This document shows positions 26,006 to 35,153 of a DNA stretch of 64,000 nt, piece after piece (positions within the stretch are counted from its first letter, which is position 1; the number at the start of each line of letters is the position of its first letter). Location: positions 1,301,133 to 1,365,132 of the forward strand of contig NZ_KZ454936.1 in NCBI RefSeq assembly GCF_002797315.1, written 5' to 3'. The notes under the pieces are model-generated. The model worked only from the letters and a program-made list of their open reading frames with translations. It had not been told where the DNA came from and searched no databases. The position numbers and the translations under genes were made by a program. Source of the DNA: Bacillus sp. FJAT-44742. Its GTDB lineage: Bacteria > Bacillota > Bacilli > Bacillales > Marinococcaceae.

Positions 26006-26419
26006 CTATTTCTCTTTTAACATTGAGTACAAAGCATCATAGATCATAATCCCTTTTTCTAATGCTTCGTAATCATCCTTACTATTTAAGCTTATCCCCT
26101 CACATATATAATCGAGACCGGGGGCAACTGGCTCTAAAAAAACTTCTTGTACAGTATCCGCCTCATCTACAATTTGAGCAATTTTTTGTAAGGTCTTATC
26201 ATCTAGATTAAATTCGTTTAATATCGTGTGAAATGAGCAATTCCCATTTCTATGAGAAAATTCAACCCCAGGAATATCAAAACCTTTAGTTCCTTTAGGG
26301 ATATTCGTTTCTCCTTCAGGGATAAAAATAAACTCTGCATTCTGGTCAATAAACTTTTGAATTACCCAACAACAAGCCATTCGGTCAACCCCAATATTTT
26401 CCCATGTCACCCATTTCAT
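26006..26419 (-). CDS. ChrB C-terminal domain protein (chromate resistance)
   Basis: This 137-residue protein matches the C-terminal half of ChrB: 'WVTWENIGVDRMACCWVIQKFIDQNAEFIFIPEG', 'GVEFSHRNGNCSFHTILNEF' and a final helix. In proteobacteria this half is fused to the DNA-binding N-terminal half in one protein of about 310 residues. Here the two are separate genes with abutting ends. I chose ATG 26419, about 10 nt after AGAGG; ATG 26428 overlaps the upstream stop (ATGATTAA) but is only 2 nt from the ribosome site. A chromate-sensing or reducing role is inferred from the family. Confidence 0.82.
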   Translation of the reverse strand: MKWVTWENIGVDRMACCWVIQKFIDQNAEFIFIPEGETNIPKGTKGFDIPGVEFSHRNGNCSFHTILNEFNLDDKTLQKIAQIVDEADTVQEVFLEPVAPGLDYICEGISLNSKDDYEALEKGIMIYDALYSMLKEK

Positions 26420-26420
26420 T

Positions 26421-26849
26421 TTAATCATATCCTCTCTTTCGTTTGATTTGTTCACGAACCTCACGCTCCAACGGAGAATGAAAATAATCAACCAACTTTA
26501 TTTGTTGGTATTTTTTTGCTAAATCAACCAAATTACTCGTATTATCTGTTAATTGTTTTAACAGCACTTCATACTCGACGTTGACTTGTTTTAGAAACTT
26601 TTGTTTTAGCTCGTCATTTGAAAGCCCTAGTGCTATTTTTGCTTCCCACAATGAGGCTTCTCCCCCTAAATCTTTGATTTCAACAACCAACCATTGAAAC
26701 TGCTCATAAGTATAGTTGTTATTTGGAAGAACCCAAATAGATTCATGTAAATGAAGAGCTCCTAAACGCTTAAGTTTTCTCCAAATTCTCACTCTTCGTG
26801 CGCTAGGTTGTCTTGGAATTTTATACGTGATATGTAACCAAGTATTCAT
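26421..26849 (-). CDS. ChrB N-terminal domain protein (putative chromate-responsive regulator)
   Basis: This 142-residue basic protein begins 'WLHITYKIPRQPSARRVRIW' and contains 'LGALHLHESIWVLPNN'. These are the hallmarks of the ChrB N-terminal domain, a PaaX-like winged helix. A Lys/Arg-rich C-terminus follows. It is the first gene of the chrB-chrB'-chrA operon and starts 18 nt from a perfect palindrome, its likely operator. The separation from the C-terminal half looks intact, since both have sensible starts and stops, rather than being a recent frameshift. Confidence 0.8.
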   Translation of the reverse strand: MNTWLHITYKIPRQPSARRVRIWRKLKRLGALHLHESIWVLPNNNYTYEQFQWLVVEIKDLGGEASLWEAKIALGLSNDELKQKFLKQVNVEYEVLLKQLTDNTSNLVDLAKKYQQIKLVDYFHSPLEREVREQIKRKRGYD

Positions 26850-26867
26850 ACCTTCACCACCACTTGT

Positions 26868-26885
26868 ATGTAACCATGGTTACAT
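26868..26885. promoter_or_regulatory. Palindromic operator of the chromate operon
   Basis: An 18-bp perfect palindrome ATGTAACCATGGTTACAT lies just upstream of the first chr gene, with two further TATGTAA half-sites nearby (about 26830 and 26893). It is a likely binding site for the ChrB N-terminal protein (inference). Confidence 0.65.
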
Positions 26886-27590
26886 TATACAGTATGTAAT
26901 TAAGTTATCAACCAATTATGAACAAGTATATTTAAACAAACGGATTGAAACCAGAGAGTGAAACTTTCACTGACCTTCTGTCGTTAAAGAAGAGAAAATA
27001 AAAATTGGAAAATTCACCTGTACTAGGCTACGGGGTTCATGCTAAGAGCTGAGGAGGAGATGAAATGAAAGGATTAACGATTAGCCAAGTCTTTGAAAAG
27101 CTGCTGGATTGGTTAATTAGCCGGGGTGATTCAACTTCTGGAACGTAGCTTATATAGTATGCCAGGGTGCTTCAGTTGAACAAAAACTATCATTTATTAC
27201 GCGGTCTTTTGTGGCGTTGGATCATTACTATGTATTAAAAGATATTCACAAACCATGGCGCAATGGAAGTAATAAAAGCCCTCTATCGTTTGAAGTGAAA
27301 GAATCATTTGTTCATCACCCTCCATCACTCTTCTCCTAGCAATAGTTTAGCAGTAACCCTCTAGGCACAATTCATTCCGATAAAGAAGATTCTTGAAATC
27401 CACATCCCATTTTTTGTGTTTCGATATCGTTACCAGATATGTTACATAATTATGCTTATTAGTAAATATCTATTTCACTTAAATAGGTTTCTCATAAAAA
27501 AGTAATGGGTATATCGATTTCCAATAGAATGTTTAGGATGGCGGCACTTTTTATATAAAAAAGTTTTATTAGCAAACATTAATTTTTTTG
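26886..27590. other. Intergenic region with a decayed coding remnant
   Basis: About 700 bp hold no intact gene. A short frame from ATG 27064 ('MKGLTISQVFEKLLDWL') ends after 27 codons. A separate frame around 27170-27340 encodes 'FITRSFVALDHYYVLKDIHK', which looks like part of a real protein but has no start. Together they suggest a degraded gene of unknown type. Confidence 0.3.
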
Positions 27591-27606
27591 AAAGAGGTGA
27601 TTGATC

Positions 27607-28248
27607 TTGTCAAACATTTCGCAAGAAGACATGCAAAAAACCTTTATTGCCTTAATGGATGCTATCCTTCCATCTACTCCAAAGCTTGGTGAAAAGGAAG
27701 GATCGGAGTTTACTTTATCTGCGTATGACATGGGAGTTCATGAGTATGTTATTTATTCGTTGAATCACTATATTTCCTTGCAGGAACAATTTTCTCTAGC
27801 CCCCATCCGGCTTGCAGCCCCTACGGCGGAGTTGTTAAACACAGCCTCTATACACTTACTTAACACCAATAGGGTAGAGACAGCTTTAAAGCAAACCGTT
27901 CCTCCCAAGCTTTTGTTTCCTGAACTTTCGCCATCTGATCGAATTCGTGTTTTATCCATGCTTGAATCCCTTGACCTTGATTTGTTTTCTTTGCCGTATC
28001 CCTTTAAAAATAACGGTGGTTTAGTGAAGCATATAACGGATGCACTAAATCGATTTGCTATGTTGGGATACTACTCAGAATGGCCGGGGTATGGCATAAC
28101 TAAAAAGAATGATATGAAAGAGAGAAAACTTGAGTACCTTCCTCTGAGTTGGAAGCAAACGGGTTATCCTGGCGTTTCACATGGACATCGTGACTTAAGA
28201 GGTTTTTTACTAGAGCTAAAACATGGGGGGAAGAAAAATGGAAAATAA
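27607..28248 (+). CDS. Gluconate 2-dehydrogenase subunit 3 family protein
   Basis: This 213-residue protein matches the small-subunit family that accompanies membrane-associated GMC dehydrogenases ('FIALMDAILPSTP', 'LDLFSLPYPFKNNGGLVKHITDALNRFAMLGYYSEW'). I chose TTG 27607 because AGAGGTGA ends 6 nt before it; TTG 27601 would touch the ribosome site. The homologous subunit normally carries a Tat-type signal in gluconate dehydrogenases; none is visible here. It overlaps the next gene by 11 bp and is translationally coupled to it. Confidence 0.82.
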   Translation: MSNISQEDMQKTFIALMDAILPSTPKLGEKEGSEFTLSAYDMGVHEYVIYSLNHYISLQEQFSLAPIRLAAPTAELLNTASIHLLNTNRVETALKQTVPPKLLFPELSPSDRIRVLSMLESLDLDLFSLPYPFKNNGGLVKHITDALNRFAMLGYYSEWPGYGITKKNDMKERKLEYLPLSWKQTGYPGVSHGHRDLRGFLLELKHGGKKNGK

Positions 28249-29947
28249 TCCAGATATCATTATTATAGGTTCTGGTGGCGGTGGAGCTGTGGCTGCAAAA
28301 GAGCTTGGAGAGTTAGGTCTGAACGTATTAGTTCTAGATGCAGGGCCATGGTATGGAAACAAAAAGTGGCCCGAACCTAATAAAAGGCGGGGAGATCAAG
28401 AAAGTGATACTACTTACGATTTAGATGTGTCCCTTTACAGAGAGCAGCTCACGAGACGTGAACAGGACATGAATGACCCAGTTACTGGAAAATTTAGATG
28501 GGGAGCAGCAGATCGGAGGAGATCTCCTTGGTTCAGAAATATACCTGATCAAGGGCTTGTCTGGCAAAATGCAGGCATTGGTGGGACTACTCTTCATTAC
28601 TTTGCAAACTCTCCTCGTCCTTACCCGCATGCTATTGATAGGGAGTGGCCTATCAGTTATAAAGAGCTCATCCCTTATTTTGAAAAGGTAGAAAGAACCT
28701 TGCCTGTTCAGTTTGCCCCCACTACGGCGAAGGAGGAACTATTTTACTATGGGGCAGAAAAGACAGGTTTTTCTCTTCTGGGTAACTTAGATGTCACCCG
28801 TCCTGGGTACCGTCCTCAACCGAATGCCATTTTACCTCCTAATAAAGCGCTTTCAAGTGAAAACTATACATTAGAAGAAGTCAGCCATATGGAAGGGTGC
28901 ACTTTAAGTGGACATTGCGAACAGGGATGTCCCTATGGTCCTTCCGTAGACAAGACAGCAAAACGTTCGACCAATGTAAGTTATATTCCTTTGGCATTAA
29001 AAACGGGGAAAGTGAGAATCAGACCAAATACTTTTGCAACCAAAATATTGACTGAAAAGGATAAAAGTGGTGAACATCATGCAGTAGGAGTACAGGTACG
29101 TGATACGTGGACCGGTGAAGTAGAAGAACTGAAAGCTGGAGTAGTAGTCATGGCGGCAGGCTGTATAGAGTCGCCACGTTTGTGGATGAATTCTCATTTA
29201 CCCCACAATCCATGGGTGGGGAGAGGACTAACCAATCATTATATGGATGCTGTTACTGGGACATTTGAAGAAGAGGTGCTTCTTGATATTCTAGGGAGTT
29301 CTGAAGTGAACCCATTTGTGGGCCATACTTCCGGAGCTCGTCTTGACTATCCGGGGTTAGGGATGATTGAAAACATGGGGAATAGTCCTGGTTTAACTGC
29401 TCAATTTCTTCATGGATTCAGTCAAACAGGATATAGTTCTCTACAGGACTCAAACAATTCGAATGATCTATGGGACAGCCAGGGAAGAACAGTCGGAAAT
29501 AAGTTAAAGAAAGCGATGAGTGAATACCAAAGATCACTTACAATGTTAATTGTGACAGATGATGAGGTACAGTATAGAAATCGAGTAGAACTAGACCCTT
29601 TTATTAAAGATGAACATGGACCTGTGCCACGTATTAGTTATACCCCAAGCAAACGAGACGAGGAAAAGAGAAATAAATTAGCAAAAGTAGCTGCTGAAAT
29701 GTTAAAATACGCGGGTGCAAAAGAGATTATAAGAAGTGACTTGCCTCCAAATTTATTTATTCATTTAGAGAGTACTATGAGAATGGGGTATGTGGTGGAT
29801 TCTTCTTGTGAAACCTTCCAAGTAAAGCGTCTTTTTATTGCAGACAATAGCGTCCATTATAATTCAATTGGAGGCCCTAATCCTACTATGACCACGCAAG
29901 CATTGGCTACTAGGACAGCTGAATTAATCGCGAAGAAATATTTTTAA
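28238..29947 (+). CDS. GMC family oxidoreductase (gluconate/sorbitol dehydrogenase-like large subunit)
   Basis: This 569-residue flavoprotein has an N-terminal FAD motif 'IIIGSGGGGAVAAKEL'. A Cys cluster 'CTLSGHCEQGCPYG' lies in the middle, and the C-terminal GMC active-site region is 'HLESTMRMG ... HYNSIGGPNPTMTTQALA'. It likely oxidises a sugar or polyol and passes electrons to the respiratory chain. No cytochrome c subunit is encoded beside it, so the electron acceptor is unclear. ATG 28238 follows GGGGGGAAG. Together with the small subunit it forms a two-gene unit ending at the terminator near 30084. Confidence 0.88.
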   Translation: MENNPDIIIIGSGGGGAVAAKELGELGLNVLVLDAGPWYGNKKWPEPNKRRGDQESDTTYDLDVSLYREQLTRREQDMNDPVTGKFRWGAADRRRSPWFRNIPDQGLVWQNAGIGGTTLHYFANSPRPYPHAIDREWPISYKELIPYFEKVERTLPVQFAPTTAKEELFYYGAEKTGFSLLGNLDVTRPGYRPQPNAILPPNKALSSENYTLEEVSHMEGCTLSGHCEQGCPYGPSVDKTAKRSTNVSYIPLALKTGKVRIRPNTFATKILTEKDKSGEHHAVGVQVRDTWTGEVEELKAGVVVMAAGCIESPRLWMNSHLPHNPWVGRGLTNHYMDAVTGTFEEEVLLDILGSSEVNPFVGHTSGARLDYPGLGMIENMGNSPGLTAQFLHGFSQTGYSSLQDSNNSNDLWDSQGRTVGNKLKKAMSEYQRSLTMLIVTDDEVQYRNRVELDPFIKDEHGPVPRISYTPSKRDEEKRNKLAKVAAEMLKYAGAKEIIRSDLPPNLFIHLESTMRMGYVVDSSCETFQVKRLFIADNSVHYNSIGGPNPTMTTQALATRTAELIAKKYF

Positions 29948-30083
29948 AGAAGAATTATTTGGGTTTAAATGTTGTATACCTTAAGCGAATTCGGAAAGGT
30001 AAACCAAAGAGAAAAATGTTTGTAAGAGCGGAACGGAAAATGGCGCTGGAGGTCAGTGAAAAAGAAGAGAATACAGGATGAAG

Positions 30084-30108
30084 AGACAGGATAAACCTGT
30101 CTTTTTTT
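30084..30108 (+). terminator. Rho-independent terminator after the GMC operon
   Basis: The stem AGACAGG paired with CCTGTCT, with loop ATAAA, is followed by a run of seven T. Confidence 0.85.
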
Positions 30109-30152
30109 AATAGTTAAAGGATGTTAGCACAGTATATACCTTCCAAAAAGGA

Positions 30153-30587
30153 TTATATAGTGAAAAGTTCTTTTAATGTCTCCTCGTTAATTAGAAGGTC
30201 CTCAAGAGTATATTGCTCTAGGACGTTAAGGTAAGCTTTTAAAGCTTCCTTCAATACGCCTTTTAATCGGCAGGCAGGGCTGAGAACGCACGTATTAGTG
30301 TTTTCATTAAAGCATTCCACAAGTTCAAGGTTATCTTCTGTTTGTTTGACGACTTCTCCAATATTAATGTCGGAAGGCTGCTTCGCTAAGCGGATGCCCC
30401 CATTCCTTCCTTTAATCGTTTCTACTAGACCCATTTTACTTAACTCATGGGTGACTTTTGTCAAATGATTATAGGAAATGCCGTATATAGTTGATACTTT
30501 TTTTATACTTGTCAGTTCTTTACCAGGCTGGACGGCCAGAAAGAGAAGAAGACGCAGGGAATAGTCTGTATACGTTGTTAATTGCAT
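30153..30587 (-). CDS. nsrR: Nitric oxide-sensing repressor NsrR (Rrf2 family)
   Basis: This 144-residue Rrf2 protein has an N-terminal winged helix and Cys residues at 92, 100 and 106 in 'ECFNENTNTCVLSPAC'. These are the same positions that hold the [4Fe-4S] cluster in Bacillus NsrR. Nitric oxide damages the cluster and releases repression. ATG 30587 has AGGAG 8 nt upstream. It is divergent from hmp, whose upstream region contains a near-perfect NsrR-type palindrome, so the pair forms the standard NO-response module. Confidence 0.93.
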   Translation of the reverse strand: MQLTTYTDYSLRLLLFLAVQPGKELTSIKKVSTIYGISYNHLTKVTHELSKMGLVETIKGRNGGIRLAKQPSDINIGEVVKQTEDNLELVECFNENTNTCVLSPACRLKGVLKEALKAYLNVLEQYTLEDLLINEETLKELFTI

Positions 30588-30732
30588 AGTAGTCACTCCT
30601 CCTATTTCTTAAAAAAAGCTTAACACAATTTTGCCTGCAGAGCATGAAGTTTAATAACTTGTGACAACATATAGGCATTTCCTTAAATATGTATTTTATA
30701 TATTGATTTTCATCATCGGCTTATGGTTAAAT

Positions 30733-30759
30733 TAAATATGTATTTAAAATGCATATTTA
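30733..30759. promoter_or_regulatory. NsrR-type operator upstream of hmp
   Basis: A 27-bp inverted repeat (TAAATATG...CATATTTA) is symmetric apart from the centre and one T/C difference. It contains the ATGTATTTAAAATGCAT core that resembles the Bacillus NsrR box. It lies about 30 nt before the hmp start. A weaker AATATGTATTTTATATATT sits at about 30686. Confidence 0.75.
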
Positions 30760-30787
30760 ATGAACGGTGAGGAAGAGGGGAATTCAT

Positions 30788-32023
30788 ATGAGCTCTGACA
30801 GAGCCTTAAGTAAAGAAACCAAAGAAATAGTAAAGGCAACTGCTCCGGTATTAGCGGAACATGGAGAGAAAATCACATCTCACTTTTATCAGCGGATGTT
30901 CAGCAATCATCCCGAACTGCTGAATGTTTTTAACCAGACGAATCAAAAAAAGGGCAGACAGCCTCAGGCACTAGCCAATGCAATTTATGCCGCAGCTGTC
31001 CACATTGATCATTTAGAAACAATATTACCTGCTGTTAAACAAATCGCCCATAAGCATCGAAGCTTGAATATTATGCCAGAACAATACCCAATTGTAGGAG
31101 AAAATATATTGGCGGCCATAAAAGAAGTATTGGGGGAAGCCGCCACAGATGACATCATCAATGCATGGGGAGAGGCATATGGTGTGATTGCCGATGTGTT
31201 TATCCAAGTAGAGAAAGAAATGTATGAGGAAGCAGAACAGGCACGAGGTGGTTGGAAGGGATTCAGACCATTTATCGTCGAGAAAAAAGTGGTTGAAAGT
31301 GACGTCATTACATCTTTTTATTTAAAGCCTGCTGACGGAAAAGAGCTTGCTGATTTTCTGCCAGGGCAATATATGACGCTTAAAGCAAAGATTGAAGGAG
31401 AAGAGTACACTCATATGCGGCAGTACAGCCTGTCCGATGCTCCAGGAAATGATTACTACCGCATTAGTGTAAAGAGAGAGTCTGGGCCAGACGAATTCCC
31501 TTCTGGAAAAGTATCTAACTACTTACACAAGGATGTAAAAGAGGGAGATATATTAGAATATACTGCCCCTGCAGGGGACTTTGTTTTGGATCAAGATAGT
31601 AAACGTCCTGTTGTGTTCATAAGCGGCGGGGTAGGTTTGACACCATTAATGAGCATGTTTAATACCCTTGTAAAAAAGGATTCTGAAAGGGAGATTACGT
31701 TTATTCATGCAGCTATTAATGGACAGCATCATGCCATGCATGAACATGTGGCAACATTAGCTAAGGAGCGAGAGAATATACACTATGCCCTATGCTTTGA
31801 GTCTCCCACCCAAGAAGATACAAGCAATGAATTTCTAAAGCAAGAAGGATTCATTGATAAGGAGTTCCTTCGTTCAGTCATTGAAACGAAGGAAGCAGAC
31901 TTTTATTTTTGCGGCCCGGTACCATTTATGAAAGCAGTAAATTATATTTTAAAAAGCTGGGACGTTCCTGAAGAGCATATTCATTTTGAGTTCTTTGGCC
32001 CGGCTCAAACGTTAGAGGGCTAA
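30788..32023 (+). CDS. hmp: Flavohaemoprotein, nitric oxide dioxygenase
   Basis: This enzyme converts NO and O2 to nitrate using NAD(P)H. The 411-residue chain has a globin domain (about 1-140, proximal His in 'QIAHKHRSLNIMPEQYPIVG'). An FAD domain follows ('GQYMTLKAKI', 'RQYSLSDAPG'), then an NAD domain ('VFISGGVGLTPLMSMF' and 'FYFCGPVPFMKAVN'). ATG 30788 is 8 nt after GAGGGG; the longer frame from 30767 has no ribosome site. It is divergently paired with nsrR. Its presence indicates oxygen and NO exposure in an organism that also carries a reductase system better known from anaerobes. Confidence 0.96.
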   Translation: MSSDRALSKETKEIVKATAPVLAEHGEKITSHFYQRMFSNHPELLNVFNQTNQKKGRQPQALANAIYAAAVHIDHLETILPAVKQIAHKHRSLNIMPEQYPIVGENILAAIKEVLGEAATDDIINAWGEAYGVIADVFIQVEKEMYEEAEQARGGWKGFRPFIVEKKVVESDVITSFYLKPADGKELADFLPGQYMTLKAKIEGEEYTHMRQYSLSDAPGNDYYRISVKRESGPDEFPSGKVSNYLHKDVKEGDILEYTAPAGDFVLDQDSKRPVVFISGGVGLTPLMSMFNTLVKKDSEREITFIHAAINGQHHAMHEHVATLAKERENIHYALCFESPTQEDTSNEFLKQEGFIDKEFLRSVIETKEADFYFCGPVPFMKAVNYILKSWDVPEEHIHFEFFGPAQTLEG

Positions 32024-32025
32024 GA

Positions 32026-32058
32026 AAAAAACGGAGAGGCAGCCTCTCCGTTTTTTTT
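32026..32058 (+). terminator. Rho-independent terminator of hmp
   Basis: The GC-rich stem ACGGAGAGGC paired with GCCTCTCCGT is followed by eight T. Confidence 0.9.
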
Positions 32059-32059
32059 A

Positions 32060-32652
32060 GACCTATAGGGTCATTTTTGATACATTTTCCATCTTCCACT
32101 CATAGGCCCTTACGCTCTTAGCTTAGGTGTGCTCCTTTTTTGACAGGCCTTGTTAGAGGAGCCTACTCACTAATTTACAAACCTGATTGGAAGCGTTATG
32201 TCTGGAAGGTGTATTGATCGTCTGGTACTGAAACGGTCCTTATAAGGTGCATGACCTCTGTATTTTTTATGCTTGGTGTTTTAATCGTTTGTTGAAGGCC
32301 GGTATCAACATTTGTTGATATGGCTTTTTCATGTTTTATATGGGGGGATTATAGAGGATTAATTTACTTTTAAACTTTGAACACCCTATAGAAGGGCGAC
32401 TATCCCACAAAGAAGCTCTGGGACGTAGTCCAAAAGGAATTGAAATATAGGAATGGGATGTGGCATCTTTGATGAAAACAAACAATCAATCCAAAAGGAT
32501 CTACTAGCATCAGTATGAGAAAAGAAAACTGCGATCTGCGGGCCAGGTAATTTACGGTTAAATTAGCTGGTTACAGATCGCTGGGAAAATATTTATTTCC
32601 CCCTAAATATTTTCGGTGCCTTTTTCTTAGGTCTAGCATTGCTTAACTCACT
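32060..32652. other. Intergenic region without recognisable genes
   Basis: About 590 bp contain only short frames broken by stops on both strands. Near 32530-32610 there is an imperfect repeat GCGATCTG...CAGATCGC (7-8 bp arms about 45 nt apart). It precedes the end of the minus-strand IclR gene and might contribute to its termination. I identify nothing else. Confidence 0.4.
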
Positions 32653-33444
32653 CTACGGGATTTTGATGCCCGCATTGTCCTCTGTATATCCCATTTTTTG
32701 AGATATTTCTTTGGCCCCTTCTCGAATTAGTTCTTGAACCAATTCTAATTGATCTTCTATATAGACCGTAGGTCCAACTGCCCCTATACCCGCAATAACT
32801 TCTCCGTTCATGTTAAAAACAGGGGCTCCAACCCCGGTTACCCCTAAAGTAGTTTCATCAGTTTCAGTATAAAGTTTTGTTTGTCTTATGTTCTCTAAGC
32901 GTTCATTTATAACAGTTTGATCGGTTATCGTTTTTGTCGTGTATGTTGGTCTAGGAATTTTTAAAATGCGCTCCCTCTCTTTTTCCGGAAAAAAAGCTAA
33001 TATGCTTGGGCCGAGTACCCCGTAAATATAAGGTCTTCTCTGTCCAATAGAAGAAGAAAATTTTAGCCCATGGTTTTTTTCTTTTTTAAATACATAAATG
33101 ATCTCATCCCCATCAGGTACTGACATAATAATGGTTTGTCCTGTTTTTTCAAAGATATTTTCTAATATCGGCTGTGCTTCCTCCCGAACGTCTAGAACAT
33201 AGGGAGTAAGAGACCCTAGGGCAAAGAGTTGAACACCTGGTTTATATTTCATTGTTTTTTCATTGAAATGAACGAGACTCCTTTTTTCTAACGTACACAA
33301 GAGACGATAAACAGTGGAATTAGGTATTTCTGTTTTCTTTGCTAGTTCCTCAATACTTAGTTCAGGTGTATCTGCGGAAAAAGCTAATAATATATCGATT
33401 GCGCGGTCGACAGAACGAATGGGATTCATTTTAACATTACGCAA
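32653..33444 (-). CDS. IclR-family transcriptional regulator (paralogue 1)
   Basis: This 263-residue regulator has an N-terminal winged helix ('LSIEELAKKTEIPNSTVYRLLCTLE') and an IclR effector domain ('QRRPYIYGVLGPSILAF', 'ETTLGVTGVGAPVFN'). It is clearly paralogous to the gene at 37260 (same 'NPIRS' start and 'KFSS.(I/V)(G)QRRPY.YGVLG' core). The TTG at 33444 gives an N-terminus 'MRNVKMNPIRS' matching 'MREIKFNPIRS' in the paralogue and follows GGGGGGAAG. It is divergent from the TRAP importer and is a candidate controller of the ATGAG-type operators downstream. Confidence 0.9.
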   Translation of the reverse strand: MRNVKMNPIRSVDRAIDILLAFSADTPELSIEELAKKTEIPNSTVYRLLCTLEKRSLVHFNEKTMKYKPGVQLFALGSLTPYVLDVREEAQPILENIFEKTGQTIIMSVPDGDEIIYVFKKEKNHGLKFSSSIGQRRPYIYGVLGPSILAFFPEKERERILKIPRPTYTTKTITDQTVINERLENIRQTKLYTETDETTLGVTGVGAPVFNMNGEVIAGIGAVGPTVYIEDQLELVQELIREGAKEISQKMGYTEDNAGIKIP

Positions 33445-33695
33445 TGGGCTTCCCCCCTACATTTTAACTCATACATCGAGAAAGTAATTTCATTTTTGTA
33501 TGGTAATTATATCAAAATTCTAAAGGAAGAGAAATGTTAACCAATCTAAATAAGTAGGAAAGGATCAAACACCTTATAAAAGGTACAATAATCTTTTTTA
33601 CATAGTCTTAAACTCTATCTTCCACTCTTACTGAGACGAGTTAATATTACTCAAAAGAACGTTAAATTCAAACAATTACAAAAATTTAAATAACA

Positions 33696-33763
33696 TTGAC
33701 TAGTCTCACAATAATTGCTATACTTTTATCAAATAATGAGTTAATGAACTCACATAGTGAGTA
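33696..33763 (+). promoter_or_regulatory. Promoter and IclR-type operator, copy 1 (TRAP operon)
   Basis: TTGACT (33696) and TATACT (33719) are spaced 17 nt apart. The operator follows 11 nt later: ATGAG, 8 nt, CTCAC, then ATAGTGAGT. This architecture recurs at three other promoters in the block. The remaining intergenic sequence from 33445 to 33926 shows no gene. Confidence 0.75.
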
Positions 33764-33926
33764 AAAGGTGAATGTACAAAGTGAGGAGGTCCCATGTAGA
33801 CTGCACTACTATTTTACTAGACATTAGTTCCTTTAGGTATTTTTGAAAGCGTTATCTTTGTTGGTTTATTTTGGTAATTAGTTCTCTTGATGTTGAAACA
33901 AGAATCTTATTTAAGAGGGTGAAGAT

Positions 33927-35036
33927 ATGAGAAAATTTTACAAAGGTATGTTAATTACAGGGGGAACCGTTTTGCTCTTAACTGCATGTGGAGAGGGAAA
34001 CGACTCATCTGCTGGCTCCGAGCAAACGGGAACGGATGAGGGACAACCAGAAGTGGAACAAGCTGAAAATGGAAATGGTGGATCCTATAGTTTTGCCACT
34101 TCTCCTCAAGGGACATCCGTTAACGCCGTGGGAAATGGATTAGCCAGTATGATTAACCAAAACTCCGATGTGTCAACTTCTATTCAACCTTATGCAGGGA
34201 TTAATGCGTGGCTTTCTCAATTAAATGAAGGAAACATAGGATTTGGCGTTGATAGTGCACCAGACATGGTTTTTGCTTATCAAGGAAACGAGGAAGTAGG
34301 ATACGAGGAGTCAATGGATGAACTGAGACTACTTGTACGAGGTAATTTTATTAAAGCAACTGGACTGGCAGTCAGAGAAGATTCTGGTATCGAGAGTGTG
34401 GCAGACCTGGAGGGCAAGCGTGTAGCGTCAGACTTTTCCGGAGCCACTATAGCAAGGCTTATCTCGGAAGCAACGTTATATGCTAATGGATTGACTTGGG
34501 ATGATGTAAATAATGTACCAGTTCCTTCCATTGACAGGGGAGTAGAAGCCCTTCAAAACAACCAAGTGGATGCTACTTTTGCTCTTGTGCCATCTACGCC
34601 TCTAATGCAGGAAGCTCATAATGCGACCGGACTTGCTGGCTTTGATTTTTTAGATGATTATGGACCAGATGAAATTGAAAGCGTTTCAGAGGAAGTCTTT
34701 GAAGAAATTGAAAAAAGAGTTCCTGGAGTTGAAATGACGACTGTGGACCCGGAAGGATACCTAGCAGAGAAGACAACTGGGATTCAATATCCAAACTACT
34801 TTATTTCTTCTACACATATGGATAATGATACGGTTTATGAAGTTCTGGAAACATTGTGGGAAAATCACGAGCAATTACATGATATTCATCCTTGGCTAAG
34901 TACATGGGAGCCAGAGCAAATGTTTGATGAAAACCCTGAGATTCCATACCACGAAGGAGCAATCGAGTTTTTTGAAGACCAGGGGATTTGGACTGAAGAA
35001 GCTCAGGAAGCCCAAGATGAACTAACTGGAGACTAA
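33927..35036 (+). CDS. TAXI-family TRAP transporter substrate-binding lipoprotein
   Basis: This 369-residue protein has a lipoprotein signal ('LLLTAC') and an acidic low-complexity linker. The TAXI binding fold follows ('SFATSPQGTSVNAVGNGLASMIN', 'RLLVRGNFIKATGLAVRED', 'DLEGKRVASDFSGATIARL'). It captures a small organic solute, usually a carboxylate, for the TRAP permease encoded 118 bp downstream. It is first in an operon driven by the promoter at 33696 and is next to an IclR regulator. The substrate is unknown, but the shared operator with gentisate-pathway genes suggests an aromatic or heteroaromatic acid (inference). Confidence 0.9.
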   Translation: MRKFYKGMLITGGTVLLLTACGEGNDSSAGSEQTGTDEGQPEVEQAENGNGGSYSFATSPQGTSVNAVGNGLASMINQNSDVSTSIQPYAGINAWLSQLNEGNIGFGVDSAPDMVFAYQGNEEVGYEESMDELRLLVRGNFIKATGLAVREDSGIESVADLEGKRVASDFSGATIARLISEATLYANGLTWDDVNNVPVPSIDRGVEALQNNQVDATFALVPSTPLMQEAHNATGLAGFDFLDDYGPDEIESVSEEVFEEIEKRVPGVEMTTVDPEGYLAEKTTGIQYPNYFISSTHMDNDTVYEVLETLWENHEQLHDIHPWLSTWEPEQMFDENPEIPYHEGAIEFFEDQGIWTEEAQEAQDELTGD

Positions 35037-35153
35037 ATCTATTTGAAAATAGGAGTTTTTCTTAAGGCAATACAACGATAAGAATCTCTTAGTGATGTAT
35101 TGTCTTTCTTCTCCTTATCTTTCTCAATATAGTTTATGCAGGAGGAAAGTTCT

